Counted from the stretch's first letter, positions 13,101 through 26,300 are shown. The stretch: 64,000 bases of DNA from Thamnaconus septentrionalis (GCA_009823395.1 CM020502.1:26166944-26230943), one strand, 5' to 3'. Program-made: numbers and translations. Notes: a model not told the origin generated them from the sequence alone.

Positions 13101-16100
13101 GGCCATCCAAACGAGGGAGGCTAAATGGAAGAAAAGCTCCTCTGAAGAGTCGCTTCACATGCGGCGTCGTTTTTGGCTCGGCAAAAGCAAATGGGAGGAG
13201 AGAGAGAGAGCAAGAGAAGCCACGCCGCTGATTAGGAAAGCCATTTGTCGCAGGCTGGGCCAGTGCAAGGCATTGTTCAGGAGTTCTCTCTGTCACGCAC
13301 GCACGCACGCACACACACACACGACTGAATGAGTCTGCAGAGTCAACGGCACTTTGAAGCAGAAGTTGGGAAAGAGGAAGCGGTGATCTCTGCACGAACT
13401 GCTGGCAGTTGGAGATAAACGTGTTGCTGAAGCCATCAGCTGTGCGATTAGCCCCATCTTCACAGACGTGGCTGCACTCTGTGGCAACTTTATTATTTTT
13501 TTTATTTTTTTTGCATTAAAGTCAAAAGGCCCAGGGCGTGTGAAAATCATATGCATTTTTTCGTTTTGGCATCCGATTGTAAGACGGCGCAGTGCAGACA
13601 ATGCAAATATTAATCCCCGTTTTCCCCGACGTCCTGCTCCTTCTCCCGGCGGTGACGCCTCTTCCCAGCGAAGCCCCTCTTTACATAAATATATAAGCTT
13701 AAAATGGGAGACTGAAAAGCAGAAGGGACTCCTGTGACATTTTCCTGAACTAAAAAAACTAATTTTTGTCCTCTTTAATAATAAGTGAATGTTTAATATT
13801 TGGCCTAGAAGTGACGTGCAGGCTTTTTTTTCCACGGGTGGTGATGTCTGCAGGATAATTTAACGCCTCATATCATCTTGCAGTCTCCCCTTAACACAGC
13901 CATTCTTTTTTTTTTTATGTTTCAAAACCAGTGGAGTGTCTCTTTAAGATTTCATTCTTGACCGCCTCCTCTCTTTATTTCCCTCAGCACGGAGTCAGAT
14001 CAGCACAGCGACCTTCGCCTCTCAAATCCACAATCTTTACTTCTCTCCGTCTGAATTAAGCCGCGGTGGAGACTAAAGCTTCTCCTCTCCATCCTGACCT
14101 TTTTGTTTTTTTTTTTTTTTCATAAATATCCTGTGAGAGAGAGGGACCGGGGCGGGGGTGGCAGCCACAGCTCATCTGCAGCAGGGATTACAGTGAAAGG
14201 TGAAGATAGGCGTGCGTGACCCACGAGGTTGCTCCTCTTTTGGCTCCTGCTGAGTCCCAACAAGGATTATCGGCCCGACGCAGCCGAAAGGTCAGCAGCC
14301 ACCGCCGGGGCCACTTCTGCCGGCTTTTCCAAACCCCACCAACCCCGCCACCATTTCTGCGTCTTAGCGCCAAATGAATAGACGTCTGTCTGTCTGTCTG
14401 TCAGTCGGTCGCACCATTGAGCCCTCGGCCGGCAGCACCTGAAGCCGCCCGCTGAGGGAAGTCGAGTCAATTGCGGCTGTTGCGAAAAATTCTTCTATTT
14501 GCTGAACAAAACGCCCCCCCCCCACTCCCACCCTACAGCCCCGCTGCATCATGGGAGCTGAACCCCCGCATCCCCAAGGCTGCACGCTGTGCTGTTGTCG
14601 GCAGTGAATTATGCTTTGAAAAGAAATAAGAAAAGCAGCTTTTCAACCCCAATATGCGACCCAGCAACGAGACCAGGAAGAGAGTTTAACCGCAGCTGCC
14701 ACTCCCCCACAGAGAGGCCGCTGCCATTTGCTTTGTCACTTCGTTTCCTGTGTGTCTTTTTTCTTTTTCACACCTTTGCTGCCGCATTTTAAAAATATCC
14801 CCACGTCGCGCAGGTCCGGCCATTTTGCCGCTATCTCCCGCACCAGGTAGATTTTAGATTTTTCATTTTCACGCCTACTTGTGGGCGTAAATCAGCCGGC
14901 GAGAGCCTATTTGCGAGCGCTCCGGCTGTCCGGCTGCTTGAGCCGCAGCAATTTCTTTTTGGTGAGGCAGCCGCGTTGCTCCAAGGAACGGATGGATTCT
15001 TCTCGGCCCCGCTCCCTAAAAATAAAAAAAGAATAAAAAATCTTGACTGCAAGCGGGTCAATAGTCTGACGCAAGTATTGCATTTTAAATGAGTTTTTTT
15101 TTTTTTGGCAATGGGTTTTTGTCCTTGTGTGTGGAGGCTTTGAATGGAGATATCTCTCCCTCTCAGTTCCATTCACTGGTGGCATCATTAAAATCTACTG
15201 GACACTTTGCTGCTGATCCAAACCCCCCCGCCACCTCCCTCCGACCCCCCCGCCAACCTTCCAGAGGGATGACGAGGCATTTGAGTTTGACTGCGGATGC
15301 ACCGAGAGCACAACCCTGCCTCGTTTGGCTGCGTCTCGCTTGGCCTCCTCCTCCTCCTCCTCCCTCCATCCTCCACCACCTCCTCCTCAGTCTCGCTTGG
15401 CCTCCTCCTCCTCCTCCCCTCCATCCTCCACCACCTCCTCCCCTCCATCCTCCACCACCTCCTCCTCAGTCTCGCTTGGCCTCCTCCTCCCCTCCATCCT
15501 TCACCACCTCCTCCTCAGTCTCGCTTGGCCTCCTCCTCCCCTCCATCCTTCACCACCTCCTCCTCAGTCTCGCTTGGCCTCCTCCTCCTCCTCCCCTCCA
15601 TCCTCCACCACCTCCCTCCCCTCCACCACCTCCTCCTCACCTCCTCCTCCTCAGTCTCGCTCCATCCTCCTCCTCCTCCTCCCTCCATCCTTCACCACCT
15701 CCTCCTCAGTCTCGCTTGGCCTCCTCCTCCTCCTCCTCCCCTCCACCACCTCCTCCATCCACCACCTCCTCCTCAGTCCTCCCCTCCTCCCTCGATCCTT
15801 CACCACCTCCTCCTCAGTCTCGCTTGGCCTCCTCCTCCCCTCCATCCTTCACCACCTCCTCCTCAGTCTCGCTTGGCCTCCTCCTCCTCCTCGCCTTTTG
15901 ACGAGGAAGTCTTGACGGTGACATGTGTGGGGGAGGAGGGTCATTATTCATGTCGAGGAGAGCTCATTAATGTAAGTGTTGTCAGGAGTATGCCACGGAG
16001 CGCCAGGGAGTCCCGAGCCTGGCCCCATTATTGTGCTTTGCTCGGTGTTCAGAAGCCATCAGGAGTTTTGAGTCGGTGGCAGATCCTCCGGGATGCTCGA

Positions 16101-17550
16101 CAGGAGCGAGCGAGCGAGGAGTCTGCTTCCTATTACAAGGATCTTCCTCTTGAGTGTTACTCGGGAAGTCACGCCAGTTTCATAAGCAAATTAAGTTTGT
16201 TGCCGGGCAGAAGAGCTCGGGTCAAAGGTTGCAGAGCCGCCCCTAAACGACTTCTTTGGAGTCGGTTACCTGGCGCTGCTGCTCTCCGGCCGCACGCTAA
16301 TGACTTCCCCAGAGCTGGAGAAAACCAGGGAGAGGCAGAGACGGCGCCGTCCAATCGGCTCCCTCACCGGCCTTCACCCCTCCTGTGCACTCAGCAGGCT
16401 GGAGACTGATTGGTCAGTGGGCCCCCAACCTGTCGGAACATACTGGAGAAGTTGAGCTGCAAGTTTGCTCGCCGCTAAACTACTTCTGCTCGTTATCTGT
16501 GTCCCACATCGCCAGACTTCCCCCTCGGTGTACTTTTAATACAATACCACACATGATTAAAAATAAGTTGATAAAAAAAAAACAATCAATCTGTGCTGAT
16601 TCTGATGTCTGAGAATTAGAAGCTTCTCCGAGCTGAAACCTTATTAAAATTGAACCCCCGGCGAAGAAACTAATTGAATTATGAAGGAGTGAGAAGCATC
16701 ATGTCAGGAAAACAGGAAGGATCGATCTCCAGCTGATTAACTATGAACAGCTCGCTGGTCACATATATATATATATCGCGTATACCTTCGACTGCACAGG
16801 ACATCGATATCACAGACGATTATTACTTTATGGCCTCTGTGTAATTTAATTTTTCACAGTCGGGTCAAACTGCAAAGTCTAGCGTAAACATCGCAAGTTT
16901 GTTGGAATGTTTGCTGCAACGACAAAAAACTACACATCAGGGGAAGTTCCTACTTAGGAAAAGCAGCCTGGCTAATCTTTACAGTGCATTCATGATGGTG
17001 ACGGGAGGTGCGCTGCCACAGTTCTAGACGCCCTCCTTGTCCTCCTGTTTGTTCAGTTCAGAATTGTGCGACCTGCGACACGTCCACATGGACGTAGCGA
17101 CAGCAGGTCAGTAGTGGTGGGACTCGGACTCTGTAGACCTGTGTTTTCGGAGCAGCACAGCCGCGGGTGTTGACAGGTGCACTCTCCCAGAAATTCCATC
17201 CGCGCGCTGGCACGCCTCCCATCCCATTCTCCCTCCCCCCACCCCGCTTTGTCGTCTATGGTTTCTCCACCAATTAGAGTTGCAGATCTGACATCTTTCC
17301 CGCTCGGCCCGGCTAAATCTCCGCTGCTCACTCAGGATGTGCTCTGTCGCTCCCTCGGCTTGGAATTTTTTTTTCCTCCCCCAGACAAACGTCCCTCGCA
17401 CTACTGGTGACTTGAACTGGGTCACATTGTTTTGTTTTTTCTTCTTTTTTTGTAGGCTCGCTTCACCACACAACAATGAGAGCCTCTCTGCCTCGGCTCG
17501 CTAAGCCCTCTGCTAAGAGGCTAAAGTTGGCAGGCCAGACAGAAGGGGGC

Positions 17551-17631
<81 letters not shown>

Positions 17632-17644
17632 CTCACCCTCTCCT

Positions 17645-17699
<55 letters not shown>

Positions 17700-17778
17700 C
17701 TCTCTCTCTCACTCTCTCCTCCCTCCTCCCTCTCTCTCTCTCTCTCTCTCCGTCCTCCCCTCCTCTCTCTCTCTCCTC

Positions 17779-17841
<63 letters not shown>

Positions 17842-17851
17842 CTCCTCTCTC

Positions 17852-17922
<71 letters not shown>

Positions 17923-19096
17923 CTCTCTCTCTCCCTATCACTCTCGCTGGCTCCTCTGCCGTCACTGCCTTTGCATTCAACAGGTTTTGCACGAGCCGCC
18001 ATTTCTTTGTTTCATCGTCCGTATTAATCCCATCTCGTCCTTCACAGCTCAGTCATGCTTTGGTTCTTTTTGCCATTTGGGACCGTTTTGTTTTTTCGCG
18101 AAGGCTATTTCTGAAAATTTAAGAACGCTGACATTTTCGATATAGATTGGTTTGTAATTTGTTTTGACAGCTGTCTTTGGGCAAATGGGGATTATCTTCA
18201 CTTGAAGCGGGTGAGCCGCGCCGTCCGTATAAACCCATAAGTTGTTAAAGCCCTGATTTATCCCCAGGAGACCCTCAGAAACTTTCGCCTGAAGGAAAAC
18301 AATCCATGAAGTGGAGCCTCCTTTTTTGTGTTTGTCTTTGTGTGTAAAAGTTCCAAAGTCCTCCAGAGCTTTCCTGAGTCCTCAATCTAACTGAACATCT
18401 GACTGAGGCCCGAGTTAAGTAGTTTGTCTCAAGACAATCTGAATAATCTCGAGAAATCTGTCCACCTCACTTTGGCACTACTGGGACTGCATTTTCTCTC
18501 TCTTGTACTCTTGGACCCTGAGTTAAATGTTTTTTGTATCAGTTTGTTGGTTTTTCGTGCAAGTGCAAAGCCTCTAAGGCACCGCCCTTTTTGAGAGAGA
18601 GCTGCTTTATGGGCCCCGAGTCATATGAAGGGCCACCAGTTTGCGATGCTCTCCTGAAATAACTTTCTCAGTTATATATCATCTTAATGACTTCTCAATA
18701 ATTATCAACAATGACTCAACAAGGTTGGATAGAATTGAATTTTCGACGCAGCTCAATGAGCTGTGCAATTTTACAACAGGCTCCCACCACCACCAGAATG
18801 TGTGTGATGACATCAAAACAGCCTCTTTCAGAGAGAGTCATCCCACCACCTTGGTTCCAGCCTCCCGTACCTTCTAGGTGCCTTCAAAGCGCCGCAGTGC
18901 TCCTCGACCTCGACCCCCCCCAACTCGGCAAGGGTGACGCCGACGTGGCCCCGCCCGCCCTCTAAGCATGTCTAACGTTCGTGCCACCCTCTCCTCCTCT
19001 CCTACGCAGGGAGCTGACAAACAGCCAAAAGCAACGAATGGCGTGTGTGCCTTTGAAGCGGCGGAGAGCGAGGAGATTAAGGCGCTGCTCCAGTGA
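7833..19096 (+). CDS. mtpn: Myotrophin (V-1), ankyrin-repeat protein; four coding exons
   Basis: The coding parts are 7833-7901, 10876-10995, 11690-11773 and 19010-19096. All three introns are GT-AG and phase 0, giving 119 residues; human myotrophin has 118. In the family this small cytoplasmic/nuclear protein binds the actin-capping protein CapZ and blocks filament capping. Visible in the sequence: an N-terminal helix with WALKTGD (residues 7-13), an ankyrin repeat with LPLHIAADFGQ (38-48) closing in GADIN (59-63), a second with GFTPLICACYE (69-79) and VKLLLEKGADK (85-95), and a last half-repeat ending EIKALLQ (113-119), almost the same as the human C-terminus. The start has A at -3 and G at +4. 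Compared with recalled vertebrate myotrophins it is unusually divergent, especially at residues 1-35 and 49-66, so it may be a duplicate or fast-evolving copy. A frame break is not seen. The family call is very secure; orthologue versus paralogue is open. Confidence 0.95.
8683..8724. repeat. (AAT)n microsatellite in mtpn intron 1
   Basis: An uninterrupted AAT/ATA triplet run of about 40 bases. Confidence 0.95.
9320..10010. repeat. Old interspersed repeat in mtpn intron 1
   Basis: The block starts with ttcttattcttccgccacc and ends with gcttgcagctttaatttc and attattattc, a composition seen in dispersed teleost repeats. The 20-mer CCAAATTTTGCACACAGGTC at 9403-9422 recurs with one mismatch at 9856-9875. 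Family and borders are not assigned. Confidence 0.45.
10081..10153. repeat. (CT)n microsatellite in mtpn intron 1
   Basis: About 73 bases of CT with one CC interruption near the start. Confidence 0.96.
10361..10532. mobile_element. Short non-autonomous hAT-type transposon in mtpn intron 1
   Basis: The left end CAGGGGTGCCCA and right end TGTGCACCCCTG are inverted repeats with one mismatch. The flanks CATCAGGT (10353-10360) and CATTAGGT (10533-10540) are 8-bp duplications with one change, as expected for hAT. The inside has the gatcacgatctac...gatcgcgaagg motif seen in many fish hAT remnants. There is no transposase frame in its 172 bp. Confidence 0.8.
10876..10995 (+). CDS. mtpn: mtpn coding exon 2
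   Basis: This exon encodes residues 24-63 and contains most of the first full ankyrin repeat. It follows a T-rich tract ending ttttgcag and stops at ATCAAT before the donor gtaaga. The DDVNR motif near its start matches the DVNR of known myotrophins. Confidence 0.95.
11690..11773 (+). CDS. mtpn: mtpn coding exon 3
   Basis: This exon encodes residues 64-91, the second ankyrin repeat. The acceptor is cgcacgcag and the donor is AAAAG followed by gtgggt, phase 0 at both ends. Confidence 0.94.
12054..12373. mobile_element. Degraded hAT-like element in mtpn intron 3
   Basis: The left end CAGGGGTGGGCAAAC is a classic hAT terminus. Near 12320-12373 the sequence ggcgggccagatt...gtttgggccatcacctttg resembles a mutated right end. 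No matching 8-bp flanks were found, so the right border is uncertain. Confidence 0.5.
15328..15896. repeat. 49-bp minisatellite in mtpn intron 3
   Basis: The unit contains CAGTCTCGCTTGGCCTCC followed by TCC runs and catccttcaccacc. CAGTCTCGC starts at 15467, 15516 and 15565, and again at 15815 and 15864, giving an exact 49-base period. Longer or rearranged units lie between. One strand is almost free of purine runs. Confidence 0.93.
17552..17938. repeat. Long polypyrimidine (CT)n tract in mtpn intron 3
   Basis: About 385 bases of CT with TCC, CAC and CCC interruptions, nearly pure pyrimidine on the + strand. Confidence 0.96.
19010..19096 (+). CDS. mtpn: mtpn coding exon 4 with stop
   Basis: This exon encodes residues 92-119 and the TGA stop. 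The acceptor is ctcctacgcag. GADK at its start and EIKALLQ at its end are family hallmarks that fix both the frame and the exact end of the protein. Confidence 0.95.
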   Translation, partial: GADKQPKATNGVCAFEAAESEEIKALLQ

Positions 19097-20330
19097 GGCG
19101 ACGACGCGGCCGCCAAGGCGTGGGAGACGGCGGGACAGGTGGGTGGACAGACAAGCAGATGGACGCAGTGGTCGGCCGACAGAAGGACTCGCTCTCACCC
19201 CCAGTTCACTCTCTGTCTCCACACTGCTTTTGTCTGTTTGTCAGGATGGGCATTTTTCTGGGGTTGGTTTTCCGTTTTTTTAGATTTCATCACTATTGTT
19301 TTACTTTTTCCATCCTAGTTTATGTCACGGGCGGCGGGGGTTAGATTCTCTCCCGCCTGGAATCAAACACTCGAGTGGGGAATCCTAGGATTTGCTTTCT
19401 AACCAGCTTCAGCACTTAAAAAATGTTTGCGGTTCTCTCTTAAAAATGGTAAAACAACAAAAAAAAGAGCAAATGTAACGAAAATATGAATACTGTGTTG
19501 GTGTTTTCTTTGTTTTTTTAACAACTCAAATAGAAGACTTGCGCGCTAATCTCACGCTCATGCTACGCTCATGCTACGCTCAAAAAAGGGTGTAAATTTT
19601 CATGAAATGAAACTCCACTGTGGTCAAACTCTTGCTCCATTCCAATCATCCTCTTTCTAAGAACATTGACTGAGGGCGTCTGAGAACGCGGTGTGGTTAT
19701 TTCCTTTTCTACTTGCATATCAGATGGTGTTTTTTTTGTTTTGTTTTGGTTTTTTTGGTCGAGCGCTACATTGCTAATTGCCTCGCATTTCAAGAAACTG
19801 TGTTTTTTGACCAATCACCATGCTGGCTATTTAAAAAAAAAAAAGAAAGAAAGTAAAACTTGAATGTTGCACTTAAATAAGCAAGAATCTGCTACTGCTC
19901 CCCCTGTTGACAGCTAATAAAACATTTCCGAGCTGTGTCAATTGTTTCATCCCTGCCGCTAGTTCGGCGCCAGCGTTTCCTTTCTGTCGCGGCTTGACTG
20001 TATTTTGTAATCGACAGGTTTCAGAGAGAGGGGATGGGGGTGCCGGCATTGTGAAGGGGGCTTGGATTTGGATGATGGGAGGGACCTGGGATTTGGTCCG
20101 GAAACTGTTTTGCTGCATGCAAAAAAATAATAATGACAACAAAACAAACAAAACAAAAAAATCGCCTCTGCTTTTAACGCTACGAATGAGTCGCTGGTTC
20201 TTTCTTGGTTGCTTTAAAACTTAATTACTACAGTATAACGAGATGGAAAAAACAAACAAGATGCTCTCACTGACTTTGTTGTGACAAAAAGTCTGTAAAA
20301 ACTGAAATAAAAATCCTTCATTAAAAAAGA
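19097..20330 (+). other. Likely mtpn 3' untranslated region
   Basis: After the mtpn stop there is no further coding signal. AATAAA poly(A) signals occur at 19916-19921 and 20306-20311, so a 3' UTR of about 0.8 or 1.2 kb is plausible. A short direct repeat of a tacgctcatgc-type unit lies at about 19553-19580. Mammalian MTPN also has a long 3' UTR. No convincing LUZP6-like reading frame was seen here. Confidence 0.45.
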
Positions 20331-23300
20331 GTATTTGTATTCTGGTTTTAACTCTTGTGGAATCTGCCTCTGTCTGCTGGCAAAAAGTCTTCAGTATCAT
20401 TCCTGCAATGAGACATTCCATCACCGTCTTTTAATGTTGCTTTTATTGCACAAAGCCTTTTCCGTTGTCCCTTCACTTAAAATATGCGCGGTAGAATCAG
20501 ATTAAGAACGGAGTAAATTCATCGTACAAGGGACAACGCGTTGTTTGACGGATCTCACCCTCCTCTCCGCTGCCGCCGGCGACCTCATTTATTTCTGAAC
20601 TTGAGAAAAATCCATCCTGAACGCTAGAAGAAGAAACGGCAGACTGTAATCTTTGTTGTCATATTAGTCTTCGGCCTTGAGCTCGTCTATTATGGATCAC
20701 AGGCCGACTCTGGCGCCCATCAGCTTATTTATTTGTTTTTAAACATAAAACATTTTTTTTTGTTACTTTCCAGTTGCACTTTGCTTGCTGCTGCTGTACC
20801 ACTCTGACCATCTCTATGGCCTGTGTGTGCATGCGCTCTGTTTCTGTCATCCTGCTCTCAATTGTTGCGTAGTTCAGTGTTTTGTTTTGTTTTTTGTTCT
20901 TCTTCTTAGTCTCATAAAAATTCTGCAAATAACTCCCAACACTGCGAGAGACGGCTGAGGCAGCCGTGGTTGACGCCATGATCGGAATGCACCGTTCGAA
21001 CTGGTCGGGCCTGCAGGATGGAGACGCGTCATAGCCGCCGCCGCCGCCGCACAGCAAATCATAATAATAAATTTAAAAAATCCGCACACAAAATAAACAA
21101 ATAAGTAAAGCTTGGCTGCACATCCAGGAGGTGTGGAAGTGTTGCATCAGTGTTACGCGAGCTGTCCCCGTTAATCCGCAGACTCGGGTCGCGAATCAAT
21201 TATTGCAAACGCGGAGATGAAACGACTCGGCCGCGATGGGGAGACGCCGGCCGCAACGTCTCATTCCTGCTCCACCTAATTGCTTTCATTGTGGCGGCGG
21301 GGAGAGCGGAGGTCGGCTCCCTGTAGGCGGTGACATTCACGGAATGCGAAAAGACAATATTTTTCTGCCTCTCTTGTCTTTGTCGAGACGGGTGAGTAAT
21401 CATCATCTTTGCAGATGTGACGCGTGCGCGTGTGATGCCGGCTGATGATGAACGTGAGTGAAATTGTTGGAATGGCTCTGGATCGCCCCTGTGATCACTT
21501 CTTTCTCCCTCCTTTTCTCCCTTCCTTCCCTCATTCTCACTTTGCCCCTGCAGATTTTCCAGCCGAGTCCTGAGCCTCCAACACAGCTGCTAATCCTGTT
21601 TGGGATTATTATTCTAATATCATGTTTACACTGGAGCTGTGGTCATGTGGTCATGCTTCTGTGCAGATAACTGCTCCTACCAACAACAACAAAAAAAACA
21701 AAAACCTTTTCATGTCTGTTCTCCACACACGCACAAGCACACCAAAAAAAAAAAAAACTTCCCAAAAAATGTGTGAGAATCCTCCACAAATCTGAGCGTG
21801 GTCGGTCGCTTGAACTCTGCTCCCACCTGCTGTTGGAGGTGGAAACTGCAGGGCGCGCACACACTGACTCTGGCTGTTGCCACTTACACCATCACGCTTA
21901 GGTAGTAATAATGGAAAAACTGTATTAATGAGCGCCCTTAAAGTAGACGCGGTGCGATCCCGGTCGCAGACGCTGGGAACAGGAGCTAATTGATTGCCGA
22001 GGGTGTCGGCACTAATTACCAGATGCCGTGATTACCGCACGTGCGCCCACATGCGCGCGTGCCTGCGTACATACATCCATGCATGCGCAGATGTGTTCTG
22101 CGGAGGCACAAAATGCTTCCTAATGAAGTGGCAAATCTGGGTCATTAGCATCATTAATACAGGCCCCTTGATTGTCTTCTGGGGTTTCCTGGGCACAGAC
22201 TCCCCTGCCCTCCTTCCTCTAATCTGTTATTGACTCCTCGTCTCGTCCACCGTTACTTGAGTTTATGACTGATCCCCCCACCCCCTCCCCACTCCAAATC
22301 AATACCTTGTTTTCAACTCCTGTAGTTCAGCAGCCTTGTGTCTGGACGGTAATCCAAGAGTTGACCCGCTAAATCCGGGGCAAGCAACAGTGTGAAACAG
22401 TCGTGTATATTTTGATTGAGCGCATCACTTCTCCCTCACCCCTCCCGTTTCTATTTGCATTTTGTTGCGATAGGACTTAATAAAGCTTACGAGGCAGCCG
22501 TGTCACACCTGCGGCGAACCGAAGGGGTCACTGCTCTCGGGAAAAATGTAAATGTACAGACCTTTGCCTCCCTTCAGTGCTCAAGACTAAAACAAAGAGG
22601 TGGCAGAGGAGGGGTTGAGAAAAGGTTCATTTCGTTTGTCGCTGAATTGGCAACAAGGCTGGTCAAGTTGAATGTGGAACTGAGAATGTTCAGACATTCA
22701 GATGGTTCTTTCTTTGTCCTGCGAAGCCCTGGCAGCAAAGAAAACGCAAATGAAACCAGCTCTCATGGGTGCCTCATTGCATTATTTGGTCCTAATTGCC
22801 TTCCCTTGACGCATTTTGGTGACTGTGCATATTAAAAATCTTCCACCACCACCCCCCCCACCCACCCAAAAAAAAAACAATCAGAGGATGACTTATCAAA
22901 ATCAATTTTTGAGAAATCACATCATCCCGATGCTGCTGTGCAGAATTCTGTGCCCTCAGTGAAACTTATTCATTGCACAATCGAGCTACCATTTGGTTTT
23001 TGCTTGTTGGTTTTGCAGAAAAACTCAACAAGCAGTAACACTGTAAAGACCCCATATTTCCTGTATCAGCCTGTAACATCTGTAGCAGCCCAACCACTGG
23101 AGCTTCTGCTGCTCCGGGGCAGTTTCTGCACTGTGACTGAGTGCAAATTGGCTGTAGAGCTACTGCGCTGCTGGGTTGTTGTTTTTTTTGTTTGTTTTTT
23201 TTCTCTTTTTTTTTTTTAGCTTGTGTAGCTTAACTAGGCAATACTTACTCCTTTCAATAATGGATTAACTGAAAGCCGCGGAAGCCGACAGGAATGGAAA

Positions 23301-26300
23301 GTGATCGTGGCCCGTCCTTCCTCCTCTCGGCTCCCTCTAGTACGTCTCTGCCGCTCTGGAGAAAACACCACAGGAAGGGAGTAGAATGTACACATCATTA
23401 TCTGTGCTTCCAAAGTTCAGTGAGTGGCTCCGGACTGCAGCAGCGGCAGCAGCAAACATTTAAAGGCAGGCAGGCAGGCTAGATCTCCGTCGGGCTGTTT
23501 ACTCCCTCGCTGTTTTGTTTGTTTGTGCTGCGAGACGATGCACAATAAGCCCCGGTTCATCCCCCAATGCCGCGAGAAAGTGAGGCAACCGCAACGCCAT
23601 TATGAACATTTTAATTGGATGTTAAAATGGTGTCATTATTAGTGTTATGACCGCCAAGCACATTTTTAATGCGCCGTGGCTGCCAGCCAGTGAGACGCAT
23701 GGTCGCTCAGTGGCGGGCGGAGGGGTTTGAGCCGGAGACGGCCTGCCGCGTGCTCCCAGCTCCGCTTTGGAGACTCTCATTGTCAGCTTATGTTCGCACC
23801 TTTTCAAATCAGCAGGTGGAGACTAAATGGGCAGGCACCTATTTATTCAGTGCCAGTGGCAGTGAAAGACGCTGTAAATGAAACACGAGTCCTGAAATCC
23901 CGAGAAGATGATCCAGATGCATTTGCACGGACGATTGCAAATGCAGCTCCAAGCACCCTGCACTGGACGTCTTGCAGGTAATCATCTTCCTTGTTAGAGC
24001 CTCTAATTACTTGAGCGGGGCTGCCTGCTCCATGTTGCAAGCTAATTCTCCAAAGGACTGGCTGAAGATAGTGACAAGTAATTACATGTCTTGTTTACTG
24101 ATTTGATGACGTGGGGGTAAAAAGTTGACGGGCCAACACCTTTAAAACAATTTAAGTGTGGTATTGGTTTTGGAGTTTGGTTGAGTTCTGTTCTACCGGT
24201 TGGAAATGTGGCCGTTCAGCTCGCCTACATGCACAGAAAGGGACAGGACGTGCCATTTTGGGTCTAGAATATGATGAGCGGGACCAGACAGGCTGAAGAA
24301 ACAATCCTGTGCAAGGGAGGCTTTCTGGGAAAATTGAGCGTCACAATCCAGGTGGTTTGAGGCTGACACGCTGCCCCGAGGTTCTTCTCTGTCAACAGAG
24401 AGATCAAGGTAGCGCGGCAAAAGTGTCAGGCGCTGTCACTGCGAGGGGATGTGTGCCTCCTGACATGCCGATGACAGGGTGAGACTTTGGTGTAAACAGC
24501 GCAAATCCACGGATCTGCCATGTCAGGGCTGCAAACAAAAGCAGGTTTTAGAGACGTCTTACCGAGCACAAATTAGACTCCCTAAAAACCCCAACAATCC
24601 CACAAACCCCTGTGACTCTCGGCTTTGGGTGCGCTTGTCAAAATCTACCAAGCTGAAAAAGAAGTGAGATGCTTAGAAGTCTGAAAGAGAAATTTAAGCG
24701 GGAGAAGGGGGTGAAAACTCCTGCGGTAGCAAATATTGCCCGTCAGTCATCCCAAGACCCAGACAAATTGATTTTTTTTTAGTGGAATGCAAAATCTGTA
24801 AGTTAATATCATCTGACAAGGACAGAACTCCAGTAGACATTCCTCGAGTTTACCTGTGAAAACTGCTCACTAGCACTTCCGCACTTTCTCAAAGTCAGCA
24901 TGAGTGAGGACGCCGCCCTCTTGAGTGGTAGCGGCTCAGCGGTCTTTGCTGCCGTGGAATCCTTTGAGAGAGCGTCGTCTCCCACTTTGATGTTTCTGAG
25001 GGCGACGTTTGTCCCTTTTGTGGCAGGTTTATAGACGGGGCCGAGTGACTTGTGGCACGGGTGAAACACTTGAGGCAAAGACTGAGCCAACTACACCACG
25101 GCGAATGTCTCTACTTTGTCTCACTCCTTTCGACTGATATCAACCATTGCTGTCTCCATCTTGGCATTTCATCACAGCTCATCCCTGATCTCCTCTCCAA
25201 CTCGGTACGCAGTAGTGAGGATTTTACTCTTATGGTACAAACGGACACAAGCTGCCAAGCTAAGTGAAAGAAGACTCACAACAACATTCAGCACCAGGAA
25301 AGAGAAGCTTCTGGAGCTTATTCTTGAGGGATCGTCTCCGTGGCACAGCACTTTTCAGCATTGCCAAAGCTGTGAGCTCATGGATGACCCTCCACCACAG
25401 TGACACACTTCCCCAGGCAGTCAGTCGGGTGACCGGCAGCCTCTTATAACACAAAACCAACAAAAGCTTTTTCTGGATTTTGTGGGTGAAGCTTAAATAT
25501 ATCCCCGCAGTAAGATTTTTTTTTTTTTTTTATTCATCCTCCTCTGAGTTAGGCCGTTCTTCAAAGCATTGATCAAGTCATTAAACGGTCAGTGGAGTGT
25601 TGTTTGTCACGGTTATTCCTCTAATAAAGTGGAGCCCTTTTTATGTTGCGGCGAGGCAGAGGTGTCACACGGTAGCGCCGGGTCCTGTTAGGCTAAATCA
25701 TGACACAGGAAGAGCGCTTTGTCATCCAGCGATTGGCCGACAACCTGCAAGTGTGTTATGGGACGGCCCATTTGCACATTTATCCAATCGTGCCAAGCTC
25801 CAATGGCTTCCACCCGTGATTGATGGGCTCTCTGCACTTGTTGATTTATAGTTTTGCATTGGGACTAAAGTAGCCCACTCTCTGGAGTGATGTTGGACAT
25901 CGGTTGATGATGTCATCCATTTTGGGGTGAGTAGACTCTGCAGGATTTGACGGGGCCCAAGATGCATTCCCACCATGATGTATATTATATTGATCATTGT
26001 CGTGGTTAGTAGAAACCTTGTTCACCTTGGAACTTTCTTTTGGTCTTGGACTCTACTGGTGCTTTGCCAGATTACTTGAGCTGTTCCTGGTTGTTCCCCT
26101 TTTCCACTGACATCAGAAGGTTGACACAGGTTTTTCAACAATTGGCATTTGGCTCCTTTTCCCCTGGCCAAAAAAATAAATAAAATAAAATCTGACCCTC
26201 TACTTCTTGACCAATTAACACCTGCATTGATAGCCCAATCGTTAACCCATGTCGGCATGGGTCATTGTCACAAAATCTGATTGTTAGCTGTTTTCAACAC

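Noticed and set aside
15297..16409. 370-codon open frame (and its partners at 15089-15901 and 15325-15915) rich in Pro/Leu/Ser
   Set aside because: It is a reading through the 49-bp minisatellite in mtpn intron 3; all frames stay open because the repeat lacks stop codons.
17476..18027. 183-codon Ser/Leu frame and Arg/Glu frames on the opposite strand
   Set aside because: They are translations of the (CT)n tract.
19097..20330. Possible LUZP6-like small protein in the mtpn 3' UTR, as reported for human
   Set aside because: No frame with leucine-zipper spacing or recognisable similarity was seen.
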